The notes beneath the pieces were generated by a model, which saw nothing but the letters and a program-made list of their open reading frames with translations, did not search any database and was not told the origin of the DNA. Below are positions 1 through 11,900 of a DNA stretch of 64,000 nucleotides, piece after piece. The stretch is from assembly GCA_024704765.1 (NCBI GenBank), contig JAKMXF010000221.1:310001-374000 (forward strand), written 5' to 3'. Within the stretch, counting starts at the first letter, position 1; the number at the start of each line of letters is the position of its first letter. The position numbers were made by a program, and so were the translations under genes. This DNA comes from Oopsacas minuta (taxonomy: Eukaryota > Porifera > Hexactinellida > Lyssacinosida > Leucopsacidae).

Positions 1-210
1 CTGCGGAATTGACCCATCAAACTGGTAGCTCGTTGACGTATGTTGTTCTCTAGATTTGGCAGGTACTGCTTGCTTGGAAGGATCAGCTGTTTTTATCTTA
101 GATGGTGCACCCACATAACAGCTCCCCGAGTAATTGTGAACTTCTCTTAGCTCAAATGGTTTGTAGCTGCTTTCTGAGACGCTCCCCTTGCTGAGTACCA
201 ACACTGACAT
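1..210 (-). CDS. Partial unknown gene, N-terminal 70 codons
   Basis: An open frame on the minus strand starts at an ATG (210-208) and stays open to the left window edge, giving the first 70 residues of a protein (begins MSVLVLSKGSVSESSYKPFE). It is polar, rich in Ser, Lys and Pro, with no membrane segment or signal peptide. I do not recognise a family. It could be a first coding exon or a chance open frame; the codon use is coherent and there is no in-frame stop, so a real gene is somewhat favoured. The rest lies outside the window. Confidence 0.45.
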   Translation of the reverse strand, partial: MSVLVLSKGSVSESSYKPFELREVHNYSGSCYVGAPSKIKTADPSKQAVPAKSREQHTSTSYQFDGSIPQ

Positions 211-1199
211 TTCTTTGAGGATTACTAGTTTGTAATTGAAAGGCTATTACTCTCTTTATCAAAGTATGGTCATACTCCTATATTTATACTCGCCCGATTA
301 TTTCGAATCGATCTGCAGATGAGCTTGAATAGGCTGTAGCTCTGACATCCAAAACGCTGTTAATGACTCTAGATTATGATGTCATAACTAACCATGTATT
401 TGTATCGATTTCACCCAGTTCTTTGTGTTTATCTCTCCTTAAATTTTAGTAGTCCATTTAGAGACTGGTATATTAGCCAGCTCATCAGTTTTCAGCATTA
501 GGGTTACACATGTTTTTGGTTAATGTTAATACATTATATAATGCATATTTCAATTCGTATATTTTGAAATAGTTCGATAGTTCATTTACAGTTTTTTAGC
601 GTTTTTCTTATAACCCTATAGATTATCCCAAATTTGGATATTGTTATGAAATTTTATGGCCAGGAATGCTTTGTTATACATCGAGTGGATTATTTACCTG
701 ATTAATTCATAATTTTTGCACTATTTGTATATTTACTTATCAATGGGGATTATTCCCAGAAATTATTCCAGTTATTTATGGCCTACGTGTACAAATGTAC
801 ACAGCCATCCGACTTGTTGTTATGATTGCCAAACTGAAATATTTAATTCCTTAATTTTCTGGATATTCTATTACTAGTGAAGTTACTTATTATGAGAAAT
901 TAACTGTGTACTTTATTAATTCGATTTGATAAAGACCGCGTTTAATTCAATTCCCATTTCGTGATTATGCCAGTAATTTTTAGTTTATACGTATGATTAG
1001 TGTAAATAATTATTCCCAATACGTGCTGTGCTGTATTATCACGTATAAACTAACACAATGACCTGTATCATATCCAATATCAGTTCTCATACAAATTGTT
1101 TACGTATTATTTAATCACTTCGTTCATGCTATTCTCTTGTAAAATCAAAATTAATGCCATCAAGTGTTTCTACATAGGTAATATTCATTTTATACTCAA
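211..1199. other. AT-rich intergenic spacer, no gene seen
   Basis: This 989-bp stretch between the divergent edge gene and the next plus-strand gene is very AT-rich, with many stops in all frames. It presumably carries both promoters. I see no RNA gene, terminal inverted repeat or tandem repeat in it. Confidence 0.5.
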
Positions 1200-1775
1200 A
1201 TGGCTCAAGATATTATCAATGCTGTGAGGGACTGTGCCTGTACGGTGTGGTCGCCTGCCCCTTCAGAAGATGAGAGCACATCACAAAGATTATATTACTT
1301 CCTTAAGCCAGAAGGTCTGCTTAGACTTGTTTTCATCATTACTTGTGTTCTAATAATATCCTTATGTATCCCTCTCTATGAACAGCCAAGCATGATAGGT
1401 TTCTTGGTATATGCTCAAATATCATGTGCATTAATGTCTATGTACTATCTATTCTCTATACTACTTCGTGTTGCTGGTCTTCTACTCCGCGACCTCTTAT
1501 ACTTCAAAATTGATTTATTATTAGAAATAGTATTCACTGCATTTAATATTGCTAATATAATTGTATGGTTGATTTATTCAGTAAATCTTACTCATGAGTA
1601 TAAGCAGAATACTGCTAGTGGTATAGCTACATCTGGTAGTCGTTATGATAATATTAGTCTTACTAATTTCTGCTTCACTGCTACACTTATCATCTGCTCT
1701 TTATACTTTAGTGTTCTTTCCTCTTACGTCATTATCAGAAAGCCAATTGTCCTCCAGAAGGAGTACAACAACTGA
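1200..1775 (+). CDS. Four-pass membrane protein (MARVEL-like topology)
   Basis: Single-exon 191-residue protein. A polar N-terminus of about 38 residues is followed by four hydrophobic segments near residues 40-60, 65-92, 103-130 and 157-178, with a glycosylatable loop between segments 3 and 4 (NLT, NIS). Length and topology resemble MARVEL, tetraspan and related small membrane families, but I see no diagnostic motif, so the family is left open. The ATG at 1200 is the first in a frame preceded by AT-rich noncoding DNA. Role unknown; probably a vesicle or plasma-membrane protein by topology only. Confidence 0.7.
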   Translation: MAQDIINAVRDCACTVWSPAPSEDESTSQRLYYFLKPEGLLRLVFIITCVLIISLCIPLYEQPSMIGFLVYAQISCALMSMYYLFSILLRVAGLLLRDLLYFKIDLLLEIVFTAFNIANIIVWLIYSVNLTHEYKQNTASGIATSGSRYDNISLTNFCFTATLIICSLYFSVLSSYVIIRKPIVLQKEYNN

Positions 1776-1996
1776 CAGTATCTTCCTATTCTCTTATGTA
1801 ATCTTGTTAATACCATATTTTCACGTTTCACTTGTTTTCATATTTTTATTGTTCTGGTTATACTCTAGATATGTCAGATTATTTATGTATTCTTCCTTAT
1901 ACATTTTGTAGTCACTTCTATTAAATATATATGTTTGCTTTATTATCCGTTATTGCAATATTTTGTTGTTATTTACTAGTTCAATCTACCTAAAAT

Positions 1997-3188
1997 ATGT
2001 CAATTATTGACAAGTTACAGCAATCCAGCATTCAAACTGAAAACATTGAAGGTTGTGATGATCTTCCAGATGTTTCCAGTTGGCTACAGAGTCCAACTGC
2101 TACTTGTGTACAAGAAGGGGATATTATTCTCCTTACTCCTAGAAAATGCAAAGGACGTTGGCCAGGTTTGGTCAAATGTATAAATGTTAGATCTAGAAAC
2201 GTAAAATATAGACAGCTTAAACGACCGAAGAGAATTTTGAGAAACAACAGAACTCGTAGAGAAGAAGACTTTACTTACTCATATGATTATTTGACAGTTC
2301 ATTTGTTAAACTTTCCTGATGCTCTCAGAATACAACAAGAGATTAAGCCTCTGTCTAAAGTAGAATTTTATTCGTTTGACAAACAAAAAACTGTTGTATC
2401 TGAATGGCAGAAGAGCAGTCATATTGAATACATCTCGAATTTGTTTAAAGCTTTTGAAGAGGCAGAAACTTATCTCAGGAAGAGAAGTGTACAGACTCTC
2501 AATCCTGGTACAGCTGTAGAGCAGTACATGCAAGTATGTAATTACACTATTTATTGTTATTATAGACTTATATCTTATTTTATAGGTCAAACGTTCTAGA
2601 TTGGATTTTAACTTTGAAGGAATTGAACATACTGATCAAGATAAACATTTCCGTATTGGAGATATTTCCTCTAACAATCTTGATACAAGTGAGACAGTAG
2701 TATCAGAATATTTGAATTCTTGTGTTGGATCGAATGAAGATGCTGATTCCACACTAGAGAGACAATCAAATCCAGATTTGGATGCAACGGAAGAACCAAA
2801 ACCTTGTTTGAGTACTGAGGAGTTTGTATGTTTAACTGATCGGTTAAAATGCTGTGAAGAGTTATTACGTGCTATATACCTTGGTAGACGATACTCTCTC
2901 AAACACAAAACTTATTTCTGTAACAACAGACAAGATAAGAATTTGCTAAAGCTCGCTTACGTCACTTCATTTGATGGTATTCCATACACACTGGATAACG
3001 CACAGAAAACTGATATTCTTGATATTGTGTTAGAATTCGCGAATGGTTTCGTGAATCGCGATCCTCGCAAGGAGACCTTCTCTGTCCCTACTTATGCCTA
3101 CGATGTGTTACTCCCCGAGTGCACTACCTGGCTTACTGTAGAACTAGAATCCTACCCACTAATATTTACAAGTAACCATTTTAATTAA
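1997..3188 (+). CDS. PWWP domain protein, PWWP3A/MUM1-like
   Basis: Two exons, 1997-2533 and 2586-3188, joined across a 52-bp GT-AG intron in phase 0, giving 379 residues. Residues about 40-150 look like a PWWP fold: a GDIILLTPRKCKGRWPGLV segment in the position of the usual W-K-x-PxWPGxV core, then strands and helices ending in a basic stretch. The C-terminal 120 residues (LTDRLKCCEELLRA onward, ending with a YDVLLPE-like motif) resemble the C-terminal helical region of PWWP3A/MUM1, a nucleosome-binding factor in the DNA damage response. The acidic Ser-rich linker (about 190-255) is typical of chromatin proteins. The family call is from remembered motifs and moderately secure. Confidence 0.6.
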
Positions 3189-3527
3189 CAAAGTTCTATC
3201 ATTTCAAGTGTTGCATTTTACACAATAATTACCTAATGTACAGTTTCTAGAAAAATGTTTACATCATCCACATACTTGTCTGTAAGTCGATAACTATACT
3301 CCTCCCATAGCACAACCTCTCCATCGTACTACTCTACGTTTTCTTATGAACAAGCAGATATTACTTTTTTAACAACAATCATATTACTTTGGGAAATTTA
3401 TATCTTTGATCAGATCAAAATGATCTATATGTTACCTTGGCGATATGATCAACATTTGAAATATTATACTTGAGTTAAGGGTAGTAGTCATCCCCATTTT
3501 GCAACATTACCGCATTGTTTACTTAGC
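3189..3527. other. Intergenic spacer, nothing identified
   Basis: A 339-bp AT-rich gap between two plus-strand genes. It presumably contains the 3' end of the upstream transcript and the promoter of the TMTC gene. No repeats or RNA genes are visible. Confidence 0.5.
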
Positions 3528-5645
3528 ATGGTTCAGCCTAGCCATTATGCTGAAGATGCGCACCCCTCATTCAAACAATCTCCTCCTCTTTTTGATATCT
3601 GGGGATGTTTATTTATACTACTGGTATCTGCTGGGGTATACAGAAATTCATTGAATGCTGGATTTGTATTTGACGATCACAGAGCTATTCTAACAAACAA
3701 AGATTTAGAAACTGATGGAGAGAGGACTATATTTGACCTGTTCTACAATGACTTCTGGGGCGGGGCTATGTCTCGTACACAGAGTCATAAGTCCTATCGC
3801 CCCCTTACCGTTCTAAGTTACCGTTATTTGAATTACTTAATGTTTGGGAGAGAGCCATTCACTTATCATCTAATCAATGTATTGCTACATAGTGCAGTTT
3901 CTATCTCGGTATATCATTTGTCCCGTTTGTTAGTTAGAGACAGTTTATCGTCTCTGTTCGCTTCTCTACTCTTCTCAGTTCATTCTATACACACAGAAGC
4001 AGTAGCAAATACGGTAGGTCGTGCTGAGATTCTATCTGCTCTATTCTATGTGTTAGCTATCCTCGTGTATATGAGATCTATCCGTGGTTATCAATTCTAC
4101 TCACATATATTTCTATCTGTATTTCTATCTGCATGTGCTATGCTATCTAAAGAACAAGGTATTACTTCTATAGGGATATGTATTATAGCAGATGTGTTAC
4201 TACATTGGAATCAGCTGATACTCGTATTATGCAATCTGCCGAAGTATTTGGGTGCTACCAGAGCTGTGGTGAGGGAGAGGGTAGATTGGATTCCTAATTT
4301 TGCGGTTATTCACAGTTTAATTGTAAGATGCGTTATACTGGGGATCAGTGGAACTGCGCTAATGTTCTTCAGATTGAAAATGAACCATGGATCTCAGCCT
4401 ATATTTAATGAAACAGAATTGAGGCTACTGTTTCATTCAGACAGACATGTACGAGTGATGAGTATGGGGTATCTATATGCTTTTAATTACTGGTTATTAC
4501 TCTGTCCGTATCAGCTGTGTTGTGACTGGACACACCCTTCTATCCTTCCTGTCCTGTCTCTATCAGACTCGAGGAACATTTGGCTACCTCTTCTCTTATT
4601 ATTATTCTCTGCTCTGTCATTTAGATGTATTAGCTCTAGAGAAGATAGACTCCCTCTCGGCATGTCTATTGCACTAATTATAATACCGTTCATCCCTGCT
4701 ACTGGTATAATATTTAGAATAGGATTTATAATAGCAGAGAGAGTTCTATACTTACCAAGTATTGGTCATTGTATACTAACTGCTTATGGAGCTGACAAAT
4801 TGAAAAGGTAGAGATCACTAATATTTAAATTTCTAACTTATCGATATAATATTTTGTTGTTATTTAGACATCTACACTTCTCATATTTTAGGAAGTTACT
4901 ATATATTTTTTGTTTATTTGTTGTGTTGATACAAGTGTGGCGTACATGGCTCCGAAATGAAGATTGGCTAAGCGATCTCAACTTATACAAATCAGGAGTT
5001 AAACTTAATCCTCAGAATCCTAAAATGCATAACAACTATGCAATGGAGCTTAAGGATTCTGGGAGAGACGCTGAAGCGGAGTTACACTACTTGAGAGCTT
5101 TGGAGATTGAACCAGATTATGCAGATTCTTATTTTAACTTAGGAAATCTATATGCTGACTTAAGTAAGCTAGAAATTACTATTTAATGCATTCAATATGT
5201 GTTTAGATTATTGTCTACAGATATGCATGAGAAAGCTCTCGAAATGTTCATTAAGTCCGCTTCATTCGGACAGATGCGTGCTAAAACTATGAATAACTTA
5301 GCTACTATGTATATGAAACTACAGCGTTATTCAGAAGCAGAGAAGGCATTCCATGAGCAGATAGCGATGAATCCTAATCATAACATGGCACATAACAATC
5401 TAGCTAGTCTATATGGACAAACTGGGAGGAGAGAACTAGCAAAGAAACATTTCTTAAAAGCACTTGAAATAAATCCTAGCTACGCAGAAGGTCACTTCAA
5501 TCTGGGAACTTTATATTACCAACTCGACCAGTTAGATTTAGCTGAAGACCATTTAAGACGGTCAATTCATATTAATCCTAAACACAAAGGAGCTGTCAAT
5601 AATCTAAACGTGGTATTATATGCTAAGAATCAAAAACCGAATTAA
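3528..5645 (+). CDS. TMTC3: TMTC-family protein O-mannosyltransferase
   Basis: Three exons (3528-4807, 4868-5163, 5221-5645) give 666 residues. The N-terminal half is a polytopic ER membrane domain opening with the GFVFDDHRAI motif (the DD pair is characteristic of GT-C glycosyltransferases), then SYRPLTVLSYR, YHLINVLLHS and a conserved HTEAVANTVGRAE stretch. The C-terminal third has about five TPR repeats (NPKMHNNYAMELKDSGRDAE; YADSYFNLGNLYADL; MAHNNLASLYGQTGRRELAK; YAEGHFNLGTLYYQLDQLDL). TMTC1-4 add O-mannose to cadherin and protocadherin domains in the ER lumen. At 666 residues it is shorter than vertebrate TMTC3 (about 900), mainly through fewer TPRs. Assignment to paralogue 3 rather than 1, 2 or 4 is tentative. 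Confidence 0.88.
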
Positions 5646-5915
5646 GAATTTTATATTTTGTATTCTCAGCCATGCAACCCAATTGCTTACCAAATCTTGC
5701 TTTTCTAAGTTTTATCAAACTTTTCGTTTTGTTAAGTAATGATGCTTTAGTTATTAAAATGAGGTTATTGAGTATTCTAAAAGTTTTAATAATTTATTAT
5801 AGGAAAATGCGAGTAGAATACAAGTAATTATGAGGGAAATATCGGTTAATTTACTAATTAATCTGACTGGATTCTCTTCTGGTTGACTTCTGGTTAAAAC
5901 ATTTACTAATTCTGG

Positions 5916-8900
5916 TTAATTTTCCGGGTACCACTCAAGAGGTTGTACTTCCATTAATTCAATCTTTTCTGTATCATCAGCTAGATTGATACCTTCCTCA
6001 ATCAATTCTGTAGATAAATCGTTAATATAGGTTGCTGTTGTATTTTGAGGAATGTCTGATGAAGTTGCTTTATCTATATCTGGTAAATGAAATGAATCAT
6101 CTGTGTCTGTAAGTTCATTGTTTGCTGGTTGAGTTATAACATTATCAGGAGTATTAACTTCATTCTGATCATTTACTTCTTGTAGAAAGCACCAGACCGA
6201 GCAAGATCTGAATCTACTAACTTTATACAATACCTTCTCAGTCTGTTTCATTATATAATTGTATAATTCTAGCAATTTATAATTATCGATATCACAGCCT
6301 AACTCCAAGAGCTGTATTAATTGAGAAGCAAATGTCCATCTTATAAATGTTATTGGCTTAGAATCATCGTATTTATTATTCATAACTCTAGTCTGTTTGG
6401 TGTCATTGAAATAAGAGATTATCGCAGTTCTTGAAGATTCTTTGGGAATATAGCTCAATATTTCATCCAGTGAAGCCTGTAATCAAATACACACAGTTTT
6501 AAAGAATAAAATGATACTTTAGTTATTACTAAACTAACCCATCTTAATGTATTCTGTGTTTTATGATACTGTGCATACCTTCTCAAGGTTATTTTCCTGT
6601 GATATTTCATTTTTGTTACTACCTTAACGTAGATAGCCTGTACAAATATACTGGTTATTGAGAAATCCTCTTCAGGGTACTCTAGCAATGGTTCATACAA
6701 CTTTTTAGACAATTTGTGTACGCAGATATCAGATATAATTCTATCTCTGAGATCGATAATACTCCAGAATGCTTGTGGTTCATCATCAGGAAATACGAAT
6801 CCCTGACATGCTAAGATCCTACCTTCATTTGAATTCGGTGATACCTATAGACAATGTAGGTAAGTTTATATTATTAATTCTATCACTAAACACTACTAAC
6901 CATTCTTTCCCTTGGTAAGTTATATCTCTTTGGTGTGGTATTGCTTAAGAGATCCTTGATGGCTGAGACTGATACCCAGTTATTAGAAGTACTATTCAAT
7001 CTCCACACACAAAAAGGAAGTAATTCATCATTATTTCCATTCTTTCTGTTAATCGTAAGAGTAGGACGAACAATATCAACAATGCGGTAATTGTAATCCT
7101 GTGAGAGATCTATGAATTTGAGATCTGTATTTGCCTTAACATTAAGGTAGTCAGTTATCCCTGTAGAATAGTATACAGATTAGTTGCAGGTAAACATTTT
7201 ATATCGTATTATCAAGTTAAAATCATACTTCCTACACTATAGATATGATTAACTTACAACTTGAGAATTCTTGTGGTCTTGTTACCAATACATCTATGTT
7301 CCTAGCGAATCCATTCCAGTTTATGTCATTAACTACTTTGATTAACTGAGTGGGATTAGCTCCTACTGCTAATAACAGTATTATCAACTCTAAACGCTCG
7401 TTGTATGTTAAGAGGTTCATACATGCTATTTCATTAACAGTAAGATCATCTCTTTGTATGCAAATATACCTAGTTTCTGATATTGAAGCTTTCCAGCATT
7501 TCACTCTTAAACTTTCACACAGTTTGTCAACCTCACATCGATTAGAAGAGATAAATGCTCTCTCTAAATCAGAGAGAAGAACAACTTCATAATTCTTTGG
7601 GTTATGCAGAATGTGTATTTTAATAACGTTATTGAATGTTAAGCCCTGTTTAGATATTATCCTAACCATCCTTCTATTAACTAAAACTGTTTTAATTAGG
7701 ATTTCCATTTCATTGTGTTCATATTTGGTTATAAGATTAGGACATAGTCTGTAAGGCCATTCTGATGGTTTATGAGATAATAATGAAGTTATTTGCTTGG
7801 AGTTGAGACGATCCAGATACACCATATCTTTATGGAGTAGATTTGATGAATGTAGGAAAGTGAAATGGTCAAATTCATCTGGTAAATAAAATCCTTGAGC
7901 TTGTAGAAGAATGTGTTCTAAAGAGTTCCGTTGGAATGTTTTAATCAAGTGTTTGTACTTTTTTTCCAAGAGTTCAGTCGAAACTCCGAGACTGCTCGTT
8001 ACCTAAATTAGAAAGTTAGAGTATGTGCTAGAGTAGCGCAAAACAAAGTACTTACTGATTGTAGAATTAATCCATCTCTGTTCTTAGAAACCATCCATTT
8101 CCTCAATTTATTCGGTTGATATCCTTTATTACAAATGTTTGTAAAGTCGTGAACTTGTCGTGTGTTGAAGTCTTGTATTAATCTCAGCTGTTGAAATATA
8201 TGTAGAGCTACTGGGCCAGGTAGACCGAGGCTATGCAACAAACTCAGAGATTGTAGATCCTCTACTCTTACTAGTGTGTATGGGAGCTGTAACGATTCAC
8301 AGGCTTCATCTACAGAAATAAATTGAATTACTGGAAATATGACCTTCGAAGATAATAATTTTTACCTCCAACTTGTTTTATGATTTTTTGGTAGAATACT
8401 AAATCTTTCGTTTTGAAGATTTGGTCAATTGAAATTCTCATTTCTACAGCTACTTCCTCTAGAATATAGTAGAATTCACAATAATCTGGAATACTATACA
8501 CGGGGCATATATGTTTGGGCAATACTTTCATTTTCCTGACATTATTAGTGATCACTAGTTTCGTTTTATGCGGCCCAATCTTAAAGAATTCTGTGACGTA
8601 TTTCTGATCAGGATTTATTTCTTTTGTACATTCAAATCCGTTACTCGTAATATTTTTACAAGCAAAGTATGTTAGCCATATTTTGTGTAATGGTATGCCC
8701 GTTAATCTGAGAGATATGAACAGCTGGAGATCTGGTGTGGCTGTTAGGACAGATATGTCTAAGTGTTCAGGACACCCTCCCTTAAATGCTATCACAAGCT
8801 CTTGACTACACATCCCGAGATAATCTCCTAACTCTTCAGCAGAGAAGTATATACAGTTAGACTTTATCATGGTTACAGGCTTAAGAGGAGTAGGAGGTGA

Positions 8901-11900
8901 GCTATGTATATATTTAAGAGGTAGTCTGAGTTTGATAGGTTTGTTTTTATTCCATACTGTTTTGATTTTAAACTCATCAGTTGAATCAAATTCACTCTCT
9001 TCAACATCAGAGGACTTATCATGATTTGTGAAGATTGTACCCAAAAGATTGGAAGAAAAAAAATATGTTACTTTTGCTGGGTCAGACCCTTCAATTGTTG
9101 ATTCTGAATGGTCTCTGGGTGTATAATATTTGTGTAATTTATCAAACATTATCCTGAAATTGATGGGAATTATCCCTAACATCTTAGCCTTAATAGCCTT
9201 ATTTACTATGTACTTTGGAGTTAGGAATAGTTTGTCTTTCCAAAGCTTCGCTCCTTGTTCCATGATTTCTAACAAATCCAATTCATCTTCAATTTCCAAT
9301 GAGAAAGGTTTGAGTTTGGAGTGCAGGAACTCAAAATTCCAATCCAGAAAATCAGCTAATTCGCTATGTAATATCCATTCCCCAGGCCTGCTGGATAGTT
9401 TGTAACTGCTAGGAACCCTGATTATATCTTCAGGTTTATTCACTAATGCTTTTAATTTAGTGACAGTGTGCGTAACAACTGGCTTTGCAATTTCTTTAGT
9501 GACAGTGTGCGTAATTCGCGGCTTCGGAATATCTTTGAGTTTTTTTCCACTTACTGAAGAGATCTTTGGTTTCTTGTCTGGCATTTTTTTGACAGTCTCG
9601 TCTTCCTCAATCGGCCTTTTGGTACCAGTCTCCTGAGATACTGTAGGTTTTATTGTTAGTAAAATTCTCTTCTGTTGTACAGGCGAGAATTTAATCATTT
9701 TATATACATTCAACAGTTTTTCTTTAAAGAACCCCAATTCTCTGAGATGCAGGAAGCTAGTTAGATATTCTTTCGGGTATAGTACTGTGTGTTTCATATA
9801 GTGAGGAATACCAAATGCGACAAGCATTTTAATATATCGTTTGAAAGTTGCTCTCGTTTCTGGATTAGCGTTTGTGTATGAGTATGATGGGATATTAGCA
9901 TAACTACTGAGAATATTTTGTAGACGAGTCAGTGGGATATTTGTAAATTTAGCCATATCGTGTAAAAGCACCATATTAACACTATTTTCACCTTCACATA
10001 TGTTATATACCATGATTTGGTCACGAGGCTTGAAAAGGTAGTGATCTTCAAATATTTTAAGAATGATCGTTTTATCAGATTCAGGATCTCTCACTGTATG
10101 TATTTTAAAATCAGTCGAGTATATATCTTTCTTACTGTTTATTGTATGTTTACTCTTTCTTATTAGCTTTGCTGTTGATACGATTGTGAGCACTTTTTGT
10201 GTAGTGCTATTTACTAGATTGTATAGTTCAATTAGTTTTACATTGTAAAAGCCGACTTGCCTTAATTGTAAGAGAATATTGATTTCATTCAAAGGGTATA
10301 TCGTTAGGTTTTTGTATCTGGGGACTCCTTGTAGAGCTAATTCCTCGGCATATAGCTGAAAATCTCTCTGTAAAACTACTGTTTTTGAGTTTTTGGAGTA
10401 ATAAGTAACTCCATAGCTGAGTAGAATAAGGAACAAGTTTGAAGGAGGTATTTGAGTGAATTCTGCCAGATGATGCAAGATTACAACTTGTCTGTCACTA
10501 ACAGTGTATACCTTTATTGATTTATTCTGTTTCTTCAAATTCTCAATATCCACAACCTTCAACTTGATCGACTTTTTCTTAACATTCTCAACAGTTAGAA
10601 TCTTGAAATCAACAGTTAGCATTTGTAATGCCTTGTATTTGAATATTTTCAGTGGGTCTACAGGCTCTTTAGCAATGTTAATTGAAAAATCTCTAAGTTC
10701 TATATCTCTGCTTGCTGCTGTAGCTGCAGGTGGGACCGGGGGAGGAACGCTTACCTTCTTCTCTTTGGTCCATAGACTGAAATTTATCTTCTCTTTTTTG
10801 GATTTCATGTCCAAGATCCATTTCACTTTTGAGCATTCAATCATACGGATAAGAGTGTAGCTGCCTAGATCAAACCCTTGTAGTGACAGGCTCTTTCTGT
10901 CTGTGTCTGACTTAACTACATAGATGTACACTTGGTATCTAACTTCAAGTATTGTAATTGGTACTTCAGCATGTTTCCCAAGATCTTCCAAAAGGATGTA
11001 TCCTCCCTTTTTGCTTGGTAGTTTCCATATCTTAGCAGGTTCCTTAGCTGGAGAGACTGCTTCCTCTGAGATTGAGGGAGGTTTCTGTTTATCGTCGTGA
11101 TCCCAGAATCTGATATCACTAAGAACTCTATTCACATAAGTATAGGATAGCAGTTTATTTCCATTTTGTTCAGTTATATAGAATCCGTTTGCAAACACAG
11201 TTTCCACCTGCTTTTTGTTCCACTTAAGATGCTTAGCCAACTCAGGTACAGTAACAAATTGCTCGCTATCAGACAGATCTTGGTCCTCCATTGTTTCTGG
11301 ATATACGCTATTCCGTCCTACGTCCTCTTCTTCACTGGATATCGTTATCGGAACAACTTTCAAACGTTCAAAAGTATTATGACTCGCAAGATCAGGTGTT
11401 GGTGGATAAGACTTTATTTGTGTGAATTTGCTAAGTATCAATTTCCCACGAGCATAGCCGTAGGTAGCATAAGTATCCAATTCAGATAGTGCCTATTTCA
11501 ACACGAATATATAAACTCAAATAGGAAGGGTTAACTGTACAACTTACCAGTTGTAGACGGTCTGTATAGAGACACACCATGGATTCGAGATAGTGAGGGT
11601 CTTTCTGAACATCTCTGACAATATTCTCCCATTTGCCCACCCTACATAGTCCAAGCCCTGCATCTAGTGCTGAAACACTGAATTCCATTATGGTAACCAT
11701 ATCCTGTAGATTCACATTCATTTTATTCATTAACTCACGGATAATAAAGTATGTATTATTCTTGTTATCTTCAAATTGTAAGAAATCTACTCCAGGCTTA
11801 GATCCTTTCTTCACACCTCTCGGTAATTGTTTCTGTCCAAAAATGTGAGTAATAAGATTATTACCTTTGTATTTCTCTCCCATAGTGTGTAGTTCCGCGA

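Noticed and set aside
1645-1911. Hydrophobic 88-residue plus-strand frame
   Set aside because: It overlaps the end of the four-pass membrane gene in another frame; its hydrophobicity comes from T-rich codons.
9130-11489. Plus-strand open frames (for example 9130-9405, 10063-10248, 10504-10860, 11166-11489)
   Set aside because: They lie opposite the 3.1-kb exon of the large minus-strand gene, have no domain signal, and are explained as antisense shadows of its low-GC codons.
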